This document shows, piece after piece, positions 52,675 through 62,666 of a stretch of 64,000 nt of DNA. The first letter of the stretch is position 1. Each line of letters starts with the position of its first letter. This DNA is from Azorinus chamasolen (Eukaryota > Mollusca > Bivalvia > Cardiida > Solecurtidae), in contig OY755236.1 in NCBI GenBank assembly GCA_963576725.1, positions 71,580,379-71,644,378 on the forward strand. The letters are read 5' to 3'. Below the pieces are notes generated by a model. The model worked only from the letters and a program-made list of their open reading frames with translations, was not told the origin of the DNA and searched no databases. Made by a program: the position numbers and the translations under genes.

Positions 52675-52900
52675 ATGCTATTTTGTCAGTTGCTAATGCC
52701 AATTGCTAATTTGCCAAATGCCAATTGCTTATTTGCCAAATGCCAATTGCTTATTTGCCAAATGCCAATTGCTAAATGCCAGTTGCTAATTGCCATATTG
52801 TCATTCATTCTAGTTTCTTTTCTCTGAAGAGGGCTTGGCGGATTCAAGGATAAGACAGATCGGCGGGCTTGATTCTACAATATGTTTTGTATCCTTATCA
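52675..52900 (+). repeat. AATTGC/TTTGCC-rich repeat, copy 2
   Basis: AATGCCAATTGCTTATTTGCC in tandem (period about 22 bp), then CTCTGAAGAGGGCTTGGCGG and CAGATCGGCGGGCTTGATTC, matching copy 1 in the same order. Confidence 0.65.
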
Positions 52901-52987
52901 AAACAATAATATACCCAATTTCTGTACATCTGTACGCGAGAAGAATACGTTTGTATTTTTTTCAACTGTACAATAAAATCGATTATA

Positions 52988-53180
52988 CAACATAACCCCT
53001 CTACAACGTACACGCAGGTGTCTAATTCTTGACTTTCATAGATATAACAGCTAAATGCAGGACGAAACCTACACAGCAATCTTCCAAATAGTTCTGCATT
53101 ACATTCGTTTTGCATCAAGTAATCACCTATATAAAGCGTCATGCTTTATTCATTCAGTGGTCGCTATAGAGATATTTTTA
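52988..53180. mobile_element. I/A-like MITE, diverged
   Basis: ATAACCCCTCTACAACGTAC / GTGGTCGCTATAGAGATATTT; arms AGCTAAATGCAGGACGAAAC. Confidence 0.52.
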
Positions 53181-53190
53181 TCATGGCAGA

Positions 53191-53369
53191 CAGAGGTCCA
53201 ACGTTTTTCAAGAATAACTCCTTTTTTCTCAACCAAACCCTATACTGTGGCCACTCTTTAGAATCGTCTCTTCGAGACGAGTCTAAAGAGTGGTCACAAC
53301 ATAGGTTGTGATGGAGAAAGGATAATTTTAGTACATGTATTTGAGTACGTACCTTTATCTGTTGCTCTG
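53191..53369. mobile_element. F-type palindromic MITE
   Basis: CAGAGGTCCAACGTTTTTCA / TACCTTTATCTGTTGCTCTG; hairpin CGTCTCTTCGAGACG perfect at the tip. Lies in intron 2, 48 bp past the exon-2 donor. Confidence 0.77.
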
Positions 53370-53416
53370 TTAAGAAAATGATAAATGATATGACAAATAA
53401 GAGTAACGTTTCGTAC

Positions 53417-53640
53417 CATTATCTGTCTGGCAGTGTTGGGGTAGGTCCAGTCTTGGTCCTTTGGAATGGACCATCCGATTTCGCCAACCCGGCTTGTCTT
53501 TGGTCTGTGAAAAGGCGTACTTGGGGCTGCTCGCCAAAGGTAATCAGTTTCACTGGTTCCTTCGCGTGACATCGTCCCGATACCAACATATCTGTGTTCT
53601 GGCTCCACCGAGACCTCGTGATCGCCTATGCCATCGGGAC
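53417..53640 (-). CDS. SPMIP2: SPMIP2-like gene, exon 2
   Basis: This is the longest exon, completing codon 40 and encoding residues 41-114. Motifs in order are P41-D-G-I-G-D-H47, Y57-V-G-I-G61, Y73-L-W-R76 and G92-E-I-G-W-S-I-P99. This spacing matches what I recall of SPMIP2, a microtubule inner protein of axonemal doublets. I place the acceptor at TTTAAAG|GTCCCG (minus strand), because only that joins exon 1 in phase and gives an uninterrupted F-T-G-P-D. The donor is ATAATG|GTACGA (phase 0). An ATG at 53650 upstream looks like a start but is then intronic. The block is visibly richer in GC and CpG than the MITE-filled DNA around it. No other frame over this span gives a comparably ordered protein. 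Confidence 0.75.
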
Positions 53641-53689
53641 CTTTAAACATGATTTATTGTTTGCAGTAAATATCTCTGAGGCGACAAAA

Positions 53690-53861
53690 AAGAGGCCAAA
53701 CTCCGAGTCATAAAGACAGGTGGTAGCAACTTAAGTTATGAAGAAAACTCATACTGAAGTTTACGGCATTATTTTAGCCTTGCATCAAGAAGCTAACTGC
53801 TTATAGCAACACCCCTGTTCGTGTTTTATTAGCATGTCACGTACTGTATGGTTCTACTGTA
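53690..53861. mobile_element. H-like MITE, left end lost
   Basis: GACAGGTGGTAGCAACTTAAG, TAGCCTTGCATCAAGAAGCTA and GTATGGTTCTACTGTA. Confidence 0.5.
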
Positions 53862-54508
53862 TACAAATGCTGGAACTATATACATATTCTGCAAGACAAA
53901 TATCATGACAATAAGAGCCCTTAATCCTTTTCTTAATGAACATTAATGCATGACTTTTTCACTTCATGAATATTCATTAACTTAATTTTATAAGGTAAAA
54001 ACTTCAAGGGAAGTTTTGGCTCCGGTATGATGGCGATTTTTCGACGCAGAAAAGGTACTTCCCGACGGACTCCCCTCCCGTAGAATATGGAATCCTATCA
54101 TACTCCCCAGGGGATTCTACAAGGCAATTATTTTCTGAATAATGTAAATAAACACATTCTATTACATGTAATAATCATTCAATTTTTCTCAATTTAACAA
54201 GACCAACTATAAAGATTTATAATCCGTTGTTGTTTATTCGACTATTTAACATGTAAGCTCATTCGTACTTCTCAATAAGCAGACCATTCGACCTACTCGA
54301 TGATTGAAAATCACGAACGGGCACTCAATGAGAGAGAAATGTAAACACTGAATATTATTATCAACAATGAAATCACTAGATTGCGAGAGATTAACAGCTG
54401 TCGTTGATTAAATAAGCACAGACAACAATCAAACTTGTACAAATTTCTTTCTATCGATATATGTATCATATGCACCCAGGCCTCGTCACAGTTGTGATTT
54501 AAAACCTG

Positions 54509-54900
54509 TACCTTGTGGATATTCATGTCAGAAATAATATCATAGATATAAATCAGTCAATTACAATGGCATATGAACACAGGATATATTAGAAACTAAA
54601 ACATCAGTACTACATTACAGTAGAACCCGTCGAATGTGACCACTTAATGGAATAAGCATGGTTGTCTTTATAACCAGGTGGTTGCTTAATGCAGGACGAA
54701 ATGAGTTCTCTGTATTACTTTCGTCCTGCATTAAGCTGCCATCTGCCTCTATCACTTGGAATTATACCTGTTTTTGGTGGTCGCATTAGAGGGGTTTTAC
54801 ATGTAATTCATAAGCAAACACAACAGATCCTGATCAGACATCTCCTATAAGAGCCGTCTGATGTGGGGCTACTCTGTTCGCAAAGGTGTTTTCTAAGATT
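54509..54900 (+). mobile_element. P-type MITE with a nested I-type element
   Basis: ACCTTGTGGATATTCATGTCA before; AATTCATAAGCAAACACAACA and a hairpin CTCCTATAAGAG after the I copy. Confidence 0.6.
54616..54804. mobile_element. I-type TA-flanked MITE nested in P
   Basis: TACAGTAGAACCCGTCGAATG / CGCATTAGAGGGGTTTTACA; tip lost (GAAATGAGTTCTC). Confidence 0.72.
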
Positions 54901-55200
54901 TAGCTGATGAGTAATGGAAATTCGTCATTCAAAACAACCAAAACGTAATGGAGGTTATAATATGTCTATGGTATATGCCCGTCTCCAATATTAAAGTTTT
55001 ATTCCATGCACGCGTTTTTAATGTATTTGCAGACACAGCAGACCCAGACTGTTAAAAACCATGGATACGAGGGGCGAAACTATTATTTCCTTATAGGACT
55101 ATAGTGACAATGATCTTCTCAAGTGAATTCATCGCATTTCAAGAGTTTTAAAGCGACCACATAATGAATATGTATTGGTGTCATTTGAAGAAGGCGGTTC

Positions 55201-55418
55201 ATAACCCTTACAACGCTGAATTTTCAAAACGGACTATTCCAAATTTCAAACAGGTCAAGCTTATGGTGAATAATTAGGGGGTTTTATCTAAAGAAAATTG
55301 TAACGTGACAAACGGTGCAGGCCCTGATGAGAGGGTTCCTTTAGGAGCCCTCTCATCCTGGTCTGTACTGTTTGCAAAGGACGTTATAGTGACCCGTTTC
55401 CCGCATTGTAATGGTTAA
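55201..55418 (+). mobile_element. N-type TTAA-flanked MITE
   Basis: ATAACCCTTACAACGCTGAA to CATTGTAATGGTTAA; hairpin GAGGGTTCCTTTAGGAGCCC. Confidence 0.75.
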
Positions 55419-55425
55419 GAATGTG

Positions 55426-55560
55426 GTTCTTAATGTAGGCTAATAGTAATGCTCCTGTAGCTATCTGTAGAACTTTCGTCTTGCATTAAGCTAACACAAT
55501 GCTTGTCAGACCCAGAATTGTGCCTCTTTTATGTGGTCCATTTAAAGAGGGTTTACTGTA
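55426..55560. mobile_element. I-like MITE, left part lost
   Basis: AATGCTCCTGTAGC tip, TCGTCTTGCATTAAGCTAACA and AAAGAGGGTTTACTGTA. Confidence 0.55.
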
Positions 55561-56012
55561 TGTTGCGATTCGTAAAATAAACATTACCGGAAGGGATGGG
55601 TCAGTTTAACTTCATTATTGTAAAAATTCAAGTTTATTCTCCACTGAAACCAGAGACTGGAATTGAATTAAGTTGGCAACAAACAAATCAACTTTATTCT
55701 CTGCTGAAACAAGTGACTGGAATTGAATTAAGTTTACAGCAAAATGCCTGAGATAACGCCCTGCGAGAATTGTTCAAATAATTGTGATTTGTCATGATCA
55801 TAGAGACCATGTTATATTCTACCAATATTGTTCAAAAATGGCTGGTCTGAAACCTCTGACCAGATACATACATGTTCTTGTTAGCCTACTAGTCATATGG
55901 CTTATCCACTCATATGAGCGATGTTGTGCTACCATTTAACCCTTGTCCCCTGTAAAAATCGTGTATGCTAAAACATCGATCTGTTACAAAGTTTGTCTTA
56001 TAGATGAAAAGT

Positions 56013-56205
56013 AAAGCAAAATCCCTCTAAACCGGAATTCTAGTACAGAAGAAATTAAATACTTTTAGGCAGGTGGCTGCTTAATGCAGGGTGAAAGTCG
56101 TACAGAAAGCTCCTGAAGGAGCTTTATGCAAGACTTTCATCCTGCATTAAGCTGCCACCTGTCTCAGAGACCGAGATTTATACTAAAGTGAACGTCCGGT
56201 TTTGG
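56013..56205. mobile_element. G-type MITE
   Basis: AGCAAAATCCCTCTAAACCGG, full palindrome GCAGGTGGCTGCTTAATGCA with tip GCTCCTGAAGGAGC; right end stops at CCGGTTTTGGA. Confidence 0.75.
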
Positions 56206-56485
56206 ATCTGTTTTCAAAGACGCCAAAAGACGTATCTTTGAGGAGAGGCAATACTATGTACCGGTATTATGTTACTGACTTTGTATGACAAGAAACCTTG
56301 TAGTTTACGTCAAATAAAGTATCTATCTTATGTATCTACTATCATTCATGACATATGGAGATACTTCTACTCTTAATTAGTTCCAGCTTAAATTGAGGTA
56401 AACAAATGACATTGTATGTATTGTTAACAGTTATTCGCATTAGTCATCTAATTCCTGTGTGGGGGCAAAACGCAGTGCTACCCGG

Positions 56486-56742
56486 GTAAAGTAGAACACC
56501 TCTAAACAGGAAATCTAGTAGAGAAGAATTTAGATCATTTTAGGCAGGCGGATGCTTAAAATAAGCAATGTGAAAGTCATGCACACTCTGCATTATTTAA
56601 GCTGCCACCTGTCTCCAAAACCGCGATATTTATACCAAATTGAACGTAAAAAAGTAAAGTACCTAGTTATAGTCTACTTTCAGTCCGAAGGATCGCTCAG
56701 CCGACTGTACATTTACGTCCGGTTTAGAAAGGGTTTACTGTA
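56486..56742. mobile_element. G-type MITE, core deleted, with a nested SINE tail
   Basis: AAAGTAGAACACCTCTAAACA / CCGGTTTAGAAAGGGTTTACTG; arms joined near GTCATGCACACTC. Confidence 0.68.
56648..56715 (-). mobile_element. 5'-truncated SINE copy nested in a G-type MITE
   Basis: On the minus strand this matches the last ~65 bp of the SINE at 4512 (TACAGTCGGCTGAGCG... to CTTTACTTTTTT). The G-type MITE resumes on both sides (GAACGT | ACGTCCGG), giving a 4-bp ACGT repeat at the junction. The 3' tail and 5' truncation are the signs of reverse transcription. Confidence 0.75.
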
Positions 56743-56899
56743 CACTAAGACAGTGTTATCAAGTATATAACGATTATCAATACGTATTGCTTACATTCTG
56801 GTGAAAAATAACCATTAACCATTTTAACACTAAGCAACCTTTATCGACAAAATTGGCCGTCTGTTTCACTTCTCACAATGCATTTTCTCACTTTTCTTT

Positions 56900-57010
56900 T
56901 GGATACAGTGTCAGTGTGTCAAACAGTTTGGATCCTGATGAGACGCCGAGTTACTCGGCGTCTCATCTGGATCCAAACTGTTTGCATAGGTAGTCACAAA
57001 CAAAGAGTGT
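56900..57010. mobile_element. E-type core, very symmetrical
   Basis: CAAACAGTTTGGATCCTGATG / CATCTGGATCCAAACTGTTTG around the perfect GCCGAGTTACTCGGC. Confidence 0.68.
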
Positions 57011-57419
57011 TTACCAAGTTCAGCAGTGCGACAATCCGTGCAACCGTGAATAATTGATTTGTGTTATCTACCGATGCTGCTTAATGTGTTTGTAGGTAAT
57101 TCTATTATACGAACATGCTGTACATGCTGATACAATGTACTAGACAAGAAACATTTGTTCTGTTGCAAATCAAGATAGTATTAAATTGGGTAGCTTTCTG
57201 TTCAGAATGTACGGACAATTCCGATGAATTTAGAGACATTGTATATAGCGTTAACCTACAAAGAAAGTTAAGAATGTTGACATCAACAACGATAACAACA
57301 ACAAAACATAGCCCGTGTGTTTAGCACCTAATGTATTTATACTCTCTCCCAACTGATGCAGACACGCACATGCTTGATGTAAAAGTATTGATGGGCGAAC
57401 TTCCACTTTTAATTACAAG

Positions 57420-57842
57420 TAACAGTAAAACCCTGTCTACACTCGACCATCCAAATACGTCTATTTACATGTGGTAACTTAACCCTTTCCCTTATATAAA
57501 CGAATTTTCAAGCGTTTGCAAACAGAGTAGATCCAGATCAGACGTCTGGTCAGGGTCTTCTCTGTTTGCTAATGGAATTTGATAGATCAGTAGTTTCTTT
57601 AGTTTCTAAAATGGCTATAATGTTCCATCTTCCATATTTCATTCTAACTATTTTTGTCCATGAATATTCAGTAGGTGTTGACATTTGGAATAAACATAGA
57701 ACAGGGAAAGGGGTTAATGTAACGACGAAATGCAGACAGCTCCTCTAACAGCTTTCTTCATTACTCCCGTCCTGTATGAAGCAACAACGTGCTACATCTA
57801 TTTTATTCATTTTGGGGGTCGCTACAGACAGGGTCTACTGTG
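57420..57842. mobile_element. I/H-like TA-type MITE with a nested B-type element
   Basis: AACAGTAAAACCCTGTCTACA and ACATGTGGTAACT before; CGACGAAATGCAGACAGCTCC and GCTACAGACAGGGTCTACTG after the B copy. Confidence 0.65.
57479..57717 (+). mobile_element. B-type MITE nested in a TA-type element
   Basis: TTAACCCTTTCCCTTATATA to CAGGGAAAGGGGTTAA; hairpin tip deleted (GATCAGACGTCTGGTCAGGG). Confidence 0.8.
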
Positions 57843-58242
57843 TGTGCTTGTAGATATCCATCATTACTTCTATTATATAACAAAAATAAGTATGTATATG
57901 CGTGCATATCCCTATCATTGTTTTCTGTTATACATACTGTACTGAATAGTTTGTGCACGATCAACCTCGGTGAAACTAGAGCAGTAACTTTTTGACTGAG
58001 TCTTAATTTCATTTTCTACAACCAACATTTATTAATCTATGAATCCCCAAGACGTGTAGGTCTCTGGAAATAAACGGAACTGTGACTCTTTATCGACCGA
58101 TGTTTAAATCTTCCATTTACACTTAATAAATGAGAGTTTGAGAATAAAGTTTTTCCTTAGACCTAATTCCATGTTCTTTGATAAGCGAACAAGCACTAGG
58201 TTCGGTGTTGATACGTTTTCGTTCCTATCCAAATAGAGTATG

Positions 58243-58350
58243 TATAGTAACCCCCACTATAGCGGAATGCTAATAGAGACGAAGTAAGATACCTTTGAAC
58301 AGAACAGAACAAGGCAGGGGCTGCTTAATGCAGAGTGAAAGTTGTGCATG
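58243..58350. mobile_element. G-type MITE, left half only
   Basis: TATAGTAACCCCCACTATAGCG and GGCAGGGGCTGCTTAATGCAG, then an unrelated CAAGTAGGTCTTCAAAT repeat-like stretch. Confidence 0.5.
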
Positions 58351-58534
58351 CACTTCAAATCCAAGTAGGTCTTCAAATCTAATTCACCAACGCGTACTTG
58401 TACTTGAAACTCAAGCATATGCTTGAATTTCAAGTTTATATGGTGATTGTTTTCAAGTCTGTCTCTAAGATCAATTAAGTACATGTTGGTGAATTCCAGG
58501 CCAGATTTCAGATGACATAATTATTTAAGAGTCC

Positions 58535-58819
58535 TTAACCTTTACAACGTTCAATCTTCAAATGGATTATTCCAAAATTCAAAAAGGTCAAGCTTACGGT
58601 GAATACTGAGGGATGTTTTAACCCCCTTACATCGCTGATTTTCCAAATGGACTATCCCAAAAATCAAACAGGTCAAGCTTACGGTGAATATTTAAGGATT
58701 TTTCTAAATGACAAACAGTGCATACCCTGATGAGAGAGCTACTATATGAGCTCTCTCATATGGGTCTACATTGTTTGCAAAGGGCATTAGTGACTCGTTA
58801 ACCGCATTGTAAGGGTTAA
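58535..58819 (+). mobile_element. N-type MITE with a duplicated left end
   Basis: The first ~84 bp (TTAACCTTTACAACGTTCAA... to GAATACTGAGGGA) is repeated at 58619 (TAACCCCCTTACATCGCTGA), then the hairpin GAGAGCTACTATATGAGCTC and GTAAGGGTTAA. Confidence 0.75.
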
Positions 58820-58915
58820 GAGCAATGTATATAACAAATGAAGAAGAAAGTTCGTGTCTATTGAATCTATATAGATATATCTCCTTTAAACTCTTGCAGG
58901 TGGTTAAAGTCCTCT

Positions 58916-59127
58916 TTAACCCTTTCAATGCTAAAGTTTAAGAGTGGAATAGTCCACCATTGTTTATTGGTAGAGTCCATGCACTTTGAACTGATAAAAT
59001 TTGCGAGAAGATTCTGAATGACAAACGATGCAGACCTTGATAAGAGGGTTCCTCAATGAGTCCTCTGACCTGGGTCTACGCTGTTTGCAAATGACAGTGT
59101 ACTCATTTCCCTCATTCAAAAAGGTTA
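58916..59127 (+). mobile_element. O-type TTAA-flanked MITE
   Basis: TTAACCCTTTCAATGCTAAA to TTCAAAAAGGTTAA; GAGTCCATGCACTTTGAAC; hairpin GAGGGTTCCTCAATGAGTCC. Confidence 0.75.
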
Positions 59128-59216
59128 ACTTATCAGGCTGTCAAAGCCCAACAACAGATTGTATGGTCCCTTAGAATTTAAATGAATCTCAAACAGAATT
59201 GCAGATAAGAGGTGTA

Positions 59217-59434
59217 TATAACACTTTAAATGCTGAATATTCAACTATCAAATATTCAATAATCCTTGAGTGATTCATTACAGAGTCCATCCAGTATGAA
59301 GGGTTAAATTTGCTAGAATATTTGGAATGACAAACAGTGCAGATCCCGTTCAGAGGGCTCCTCTGGGAGCCCTCTGAACTGGGTCTTCACTGTATGTAAA
59401 TGACGGTTAACACGATTCCCTCATTCACAGTGTT
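59217..59434 (+). mobile_element. O-type MITE
   Basis: ACACTTTAAATGCTGAATATTC, GAGTCCATCCAGTATGAAGG, strong hairpin GAGGGCTCCTCTGGGAGCCC. Confidence 0.72.
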
Positions 59435-59604
59435 AGTGTTTCTATTTATGTCACTTTGACGCACATTAGAAGTCTCTCTGTGAGACAGTTCTTATAAGTA
59501 CCAATCGACCAGGATTTGGATGAGAAACTAATATATTTTGAGTCCTACACCTCTTAGCTAGAGCGCTGTCTCAAAGTAAGTGAAACGATTAAGTCAAATT
59601 ATTT

Positions 59605-59982
59605 CAACCCTGATTTTTAACCCTTCTCTTGCTGAATTTTAAAATACATTTCTCCTCCTTTACCCATGTCCTGTTGTAGAATTACATATATCTTCACTGT
59701 GTACAAGTATTTTGCTGTGAAATCACTGCTGTGGAGTGCATTGGTTGCACAATCAACTTGTAAATAGCCCTCTGAACTGGGGGTATGTAGGTATGTTGAC
59801 GTGAATAGCAAGCAAGGGGCTAAGAGTGGAATAACCAATCAGTGATTAACTATGGAGTCCGCTCAGTATGAAATGCTCAAACTTGCTAGAGGATTATGAA
59901 TGACAAACGGTGCAGACTCTGATCTGGGTCTGCACTGTTTGTAAATGACAGTAACTGCATGTCCCTGGTTGAAAGGGTTTAA
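59605..59982 (+). mobile_element. O-type MITE with a nested C-type element
   Basis: CAACCCTGATTTTTAA before and GAGTGGAATAACCAATCAGTG after the C copy; the O core is reduced to GCAGACTCTGATCTGGGTC. Confidence 0.65.
59617..59823 (+). mobile_element. C-type MITE, hairpin deleted, nested in O
   Basis: TTAACCCTTCTCTTGC to GCAAGCAAGGGGCTAA; TTGTAAATAG joins CCCTCTGAACTGGGG, so one arm and tip are gone. It sits in the O family's TTTAAGAGTGG. Confidence 0.8.
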
Positions 59983-60199
59983 CAAATAACTGTGAATGGG
60001 TAGATAAGGTAAACTGGGTTTGCGTCGAATTCAGCAACATGTTCTGATAAAAATTGGACGCTTTAAAAAGTGACATAGAAATTGAAATAGACTATTTGAC
60101 GGCTGTTTCGGTCATTGTTTACAGCGTAGTACAGCCGAATTCAAACTGCTCATTTGCATAAAAAATGCACTAGTGCATTTCCGCAATTTACGGCACTCT

Positions 60200-60469
60200 G
60201 TATATCTAGAACCTGTTTTAAGTGACTGTCAAAAAGAGGTCTAATTATGGGTCTGTATGTGTATTTTATATATTTAGAACCTGTTTTAAGTGACTGTCAA
60301 GAAGAATTCTAATTATGGGTCTGTATGGCAGGTGGTAGCTTAATGCAGGACGATATTAATGCAAAGTGGCGCTTTCTGTATTACTTTTGCCCTGCATTAA
60401 GCAACCAGCTGCTTCTTAAGATATCTATGTTCAATCAATTCAAAGTCGCTTAAGACATGTTCTACTGTG
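60200..60469. mobile_element. H-type MITE with a duplicated left end
   Basis: TAGAACCTGTTTTAAGTGACTG...GGGTCTGTATG is present twice (60205 and 60277, about 72-77 bp apart); the rest follows once, ending GCTTAAGACATGTTCTACTG. Confidence 0.75.
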
Positions 60470-61195
60470 TATAGTAAGTATTGTATAGTTTTTTTTATCT
60501 GCTCTGTGCACTTTAATCGTGCCAGACTGTTTTAAGTGCCGCTTGTTCAAACATTAAACCACTTCGATAGGATTTCTGTTATCGATCAGCTTTAAGTTGG
60601 AGAGTGACTTTTGTGGGAATGTTTTAAAGTCATGTTTGTAGTTCACACAATCATACCCTGTTATTCCTTGTTGATAGTGGGTAGTTTAAAATGTCCTTTA
60701 AACTACAATATATAATCTAACCCTCAACAAAAGGACAGTAATACATTCGTTTCAGTGCTAACCCTGTTCTTACAAAGAAAGAAGTTGATGACTGCTCAAG
60801 CTCTCATTTGTAGGATTTGTTAACTATATCTTGGTGTCTATATTTTCAGAAACTATCTATAGATTTGGCAAATATATTTGATCATCACCTGGCATCAATT
60901 TATGTCAGTGTCTGATCTGGATTCAAGTTGTTTGGACACGCCGGTAATGTTGTCATTTGCAGGAGAAAGGTCAACTATAAATCTTGAAATTTTACAGCTG
61001 TTGTATACAATAGAAAGAGCGAACAATGCTCTAATTCAGATTTTATATTAAGATTGATTAAACGCTGTGGCAATGCTTAATTATTCTGCATATATCGCCA
61101 CTTTTTTGTTGATTTTCCATCGTGCGCATTGTCAAGTTCAGACAGCATATCCACATACATTTGTACTTCATCGCAGCCAATGGTATATAGATTTT
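60470..61195. other. Non-repeat stretch, nothing assigned
   Basis: Intron 1 of the SPMIP2-like gene. No element ends or exon with motif support found on either strand. TAGTTTAAAATGTCCTTTAAACTA at 60681 is a small inverted repeat. Confidence 0.4.
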
Positions 61196-61427
61196 AAGCA
61201 TTTACTCTATGAATATCCATATGAGAAATAATGACGTCAGGAATATTTATTAGACGGTGTTTTATCATGGGTCATGAAAACAGGAACTTTGGTCATGGAA
61301 GAAACTATAGATTCAGATCTATATAATTCCATCAGCTAATAGAGCAGACCCCGATCAGGTGGCTCCTACAGGGACCGTCTGATATGGGTTTTATCTCTTT
61401 GCAAACCTCTTTGAAGTAAATGCTTAA
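61196..61427 (+). mobile_element. P-type MITE
   Basis: TTTACTCTATGAATATCCAT, AATAATGACGTCAGGAATATT, hairpin GGCTCCTACAGGGACC, GAAGTAAATGCTTAA. Confidence 0.65.
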
Positions 61428-62429
61428 TGGCTTGTCAGATGCAGGGTTGTCGTCTTCGAAAAGTGAAAACACGCAGTAGGTCACGCATTACTCCATTACA
61501 TCCAAAGATAATAGGCGTGTGTTTTAAATAAATAATAAAGAATGAAGAAGAAATATAAGGACGAACGTAGGTGTAAACTCAAACGGTATAGGCTTGTATC
61601 TTGTACGGTATACATTTTTACACAAAGTCCTTGCTCGTCCCAAACCGCACACATTCATCGAAACTATCATATATATATACACACATCTGGCTTACAGTGT
61701 ATCGGCTAACTATCAAACTTTAGAGAATAAAACACCGTGACATGAAATGAAATTGATTTTAAATGCCACTCAGTAAGCAGTGGTACTTACACGGTGGCGA
61801 AGTCAGTTTACATTCAGTTATAAGGACTTATATTTTGCTTGTCCAATCTACTAATCCAATGTGCAGATTGAAAGTTTGCCAGTATAATACAATAACGAGT
61901 GTCTGTCGAAATGAACTGAAACCTACAATAATTAAGCTGGTTTAATTCAAAGCCAGCAATGAAGAGCAATCGCTCCACTAATTCAGTCGTTTCTGTGGTG
62001 TATAGATTGGTCTTGTTTAGCATTGTTTGCAGACACCATAAGCATTATTTTTCATGGAATAGCTCGATTATTTGATAATTAGATCTAGTATCTGATGCCT
62101 TTTTGATCTGTGATGGAAAAAATCCATCCTAACAAGTTCTTTAACAGCTTAGCTTGTCAATCAGCATATGTCATGCGTAGTTTTTCAACTGGTATTTATG
62201 ATGATCTAACCTTTGTCAGTGGCTAGACATTGATCGATAGAGTTGGCACTCTTGTCAACCTTTGTTTTAAATGGTAAATATTCACACGACTAGACGAAAC
62301 ATTACATAAAAGAGTCATTGTGTTTAGCAGGCTATATAGTGTATAAGATCAAGTTTGCCTTTACCTCGACAGAACCGTACACAATGTAATATATATTCGA
62401 TCATTTTCAAACTACACGTCCGCTATATA
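61428..62429. other. Non-repeat stretch, nothing assigned
   Basis: Intron 1 sequence. A few open frames of about 60 codons (61763-61945 plus, 62023-61814 minus) lack motifs and splice support. Confidence 0.4.
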
Positions 62430-62666
62430 AACCAATGCGTTGTAACTTTTTTCAAATGGACTATCTCAAAATTCAAACAAGTCAAGCTTACAGTGAATAT
62501 TAATTCGGGGTCGGGGCATAAAGAAGCATAACATGACCCACAGTGCAGACCCTGATTAGAATGTTACCCTTTAGTGCTGTCTCTGATTAGAATGCTCTCC
62601 TATGAGTCCTTTCGTCTGAATATACACTGTTTGCAAAGGACATTCATAACTGGACTGAAAGGATTA
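62430..62666 (+). mobile_element. N-type MITE, diverged
   Basis: GCGTTGTAACTTTTTTCAAATGG, CAAGTCAAGCTTACAGTGAAT and GAAAGGATTAA; the hairpin contains a duplicated GATTAGAATG arm. Confidence 0.6.

Noticed and set aside
53642..53650. ATG at 53650 as the start of the exon-2 protein
   Set aside because: An in-frame TAA lies just upstream, and splicing exon 1 to 53640 restores the F-T-G-P-D motif with perfect phase; the ATG is then intronic.
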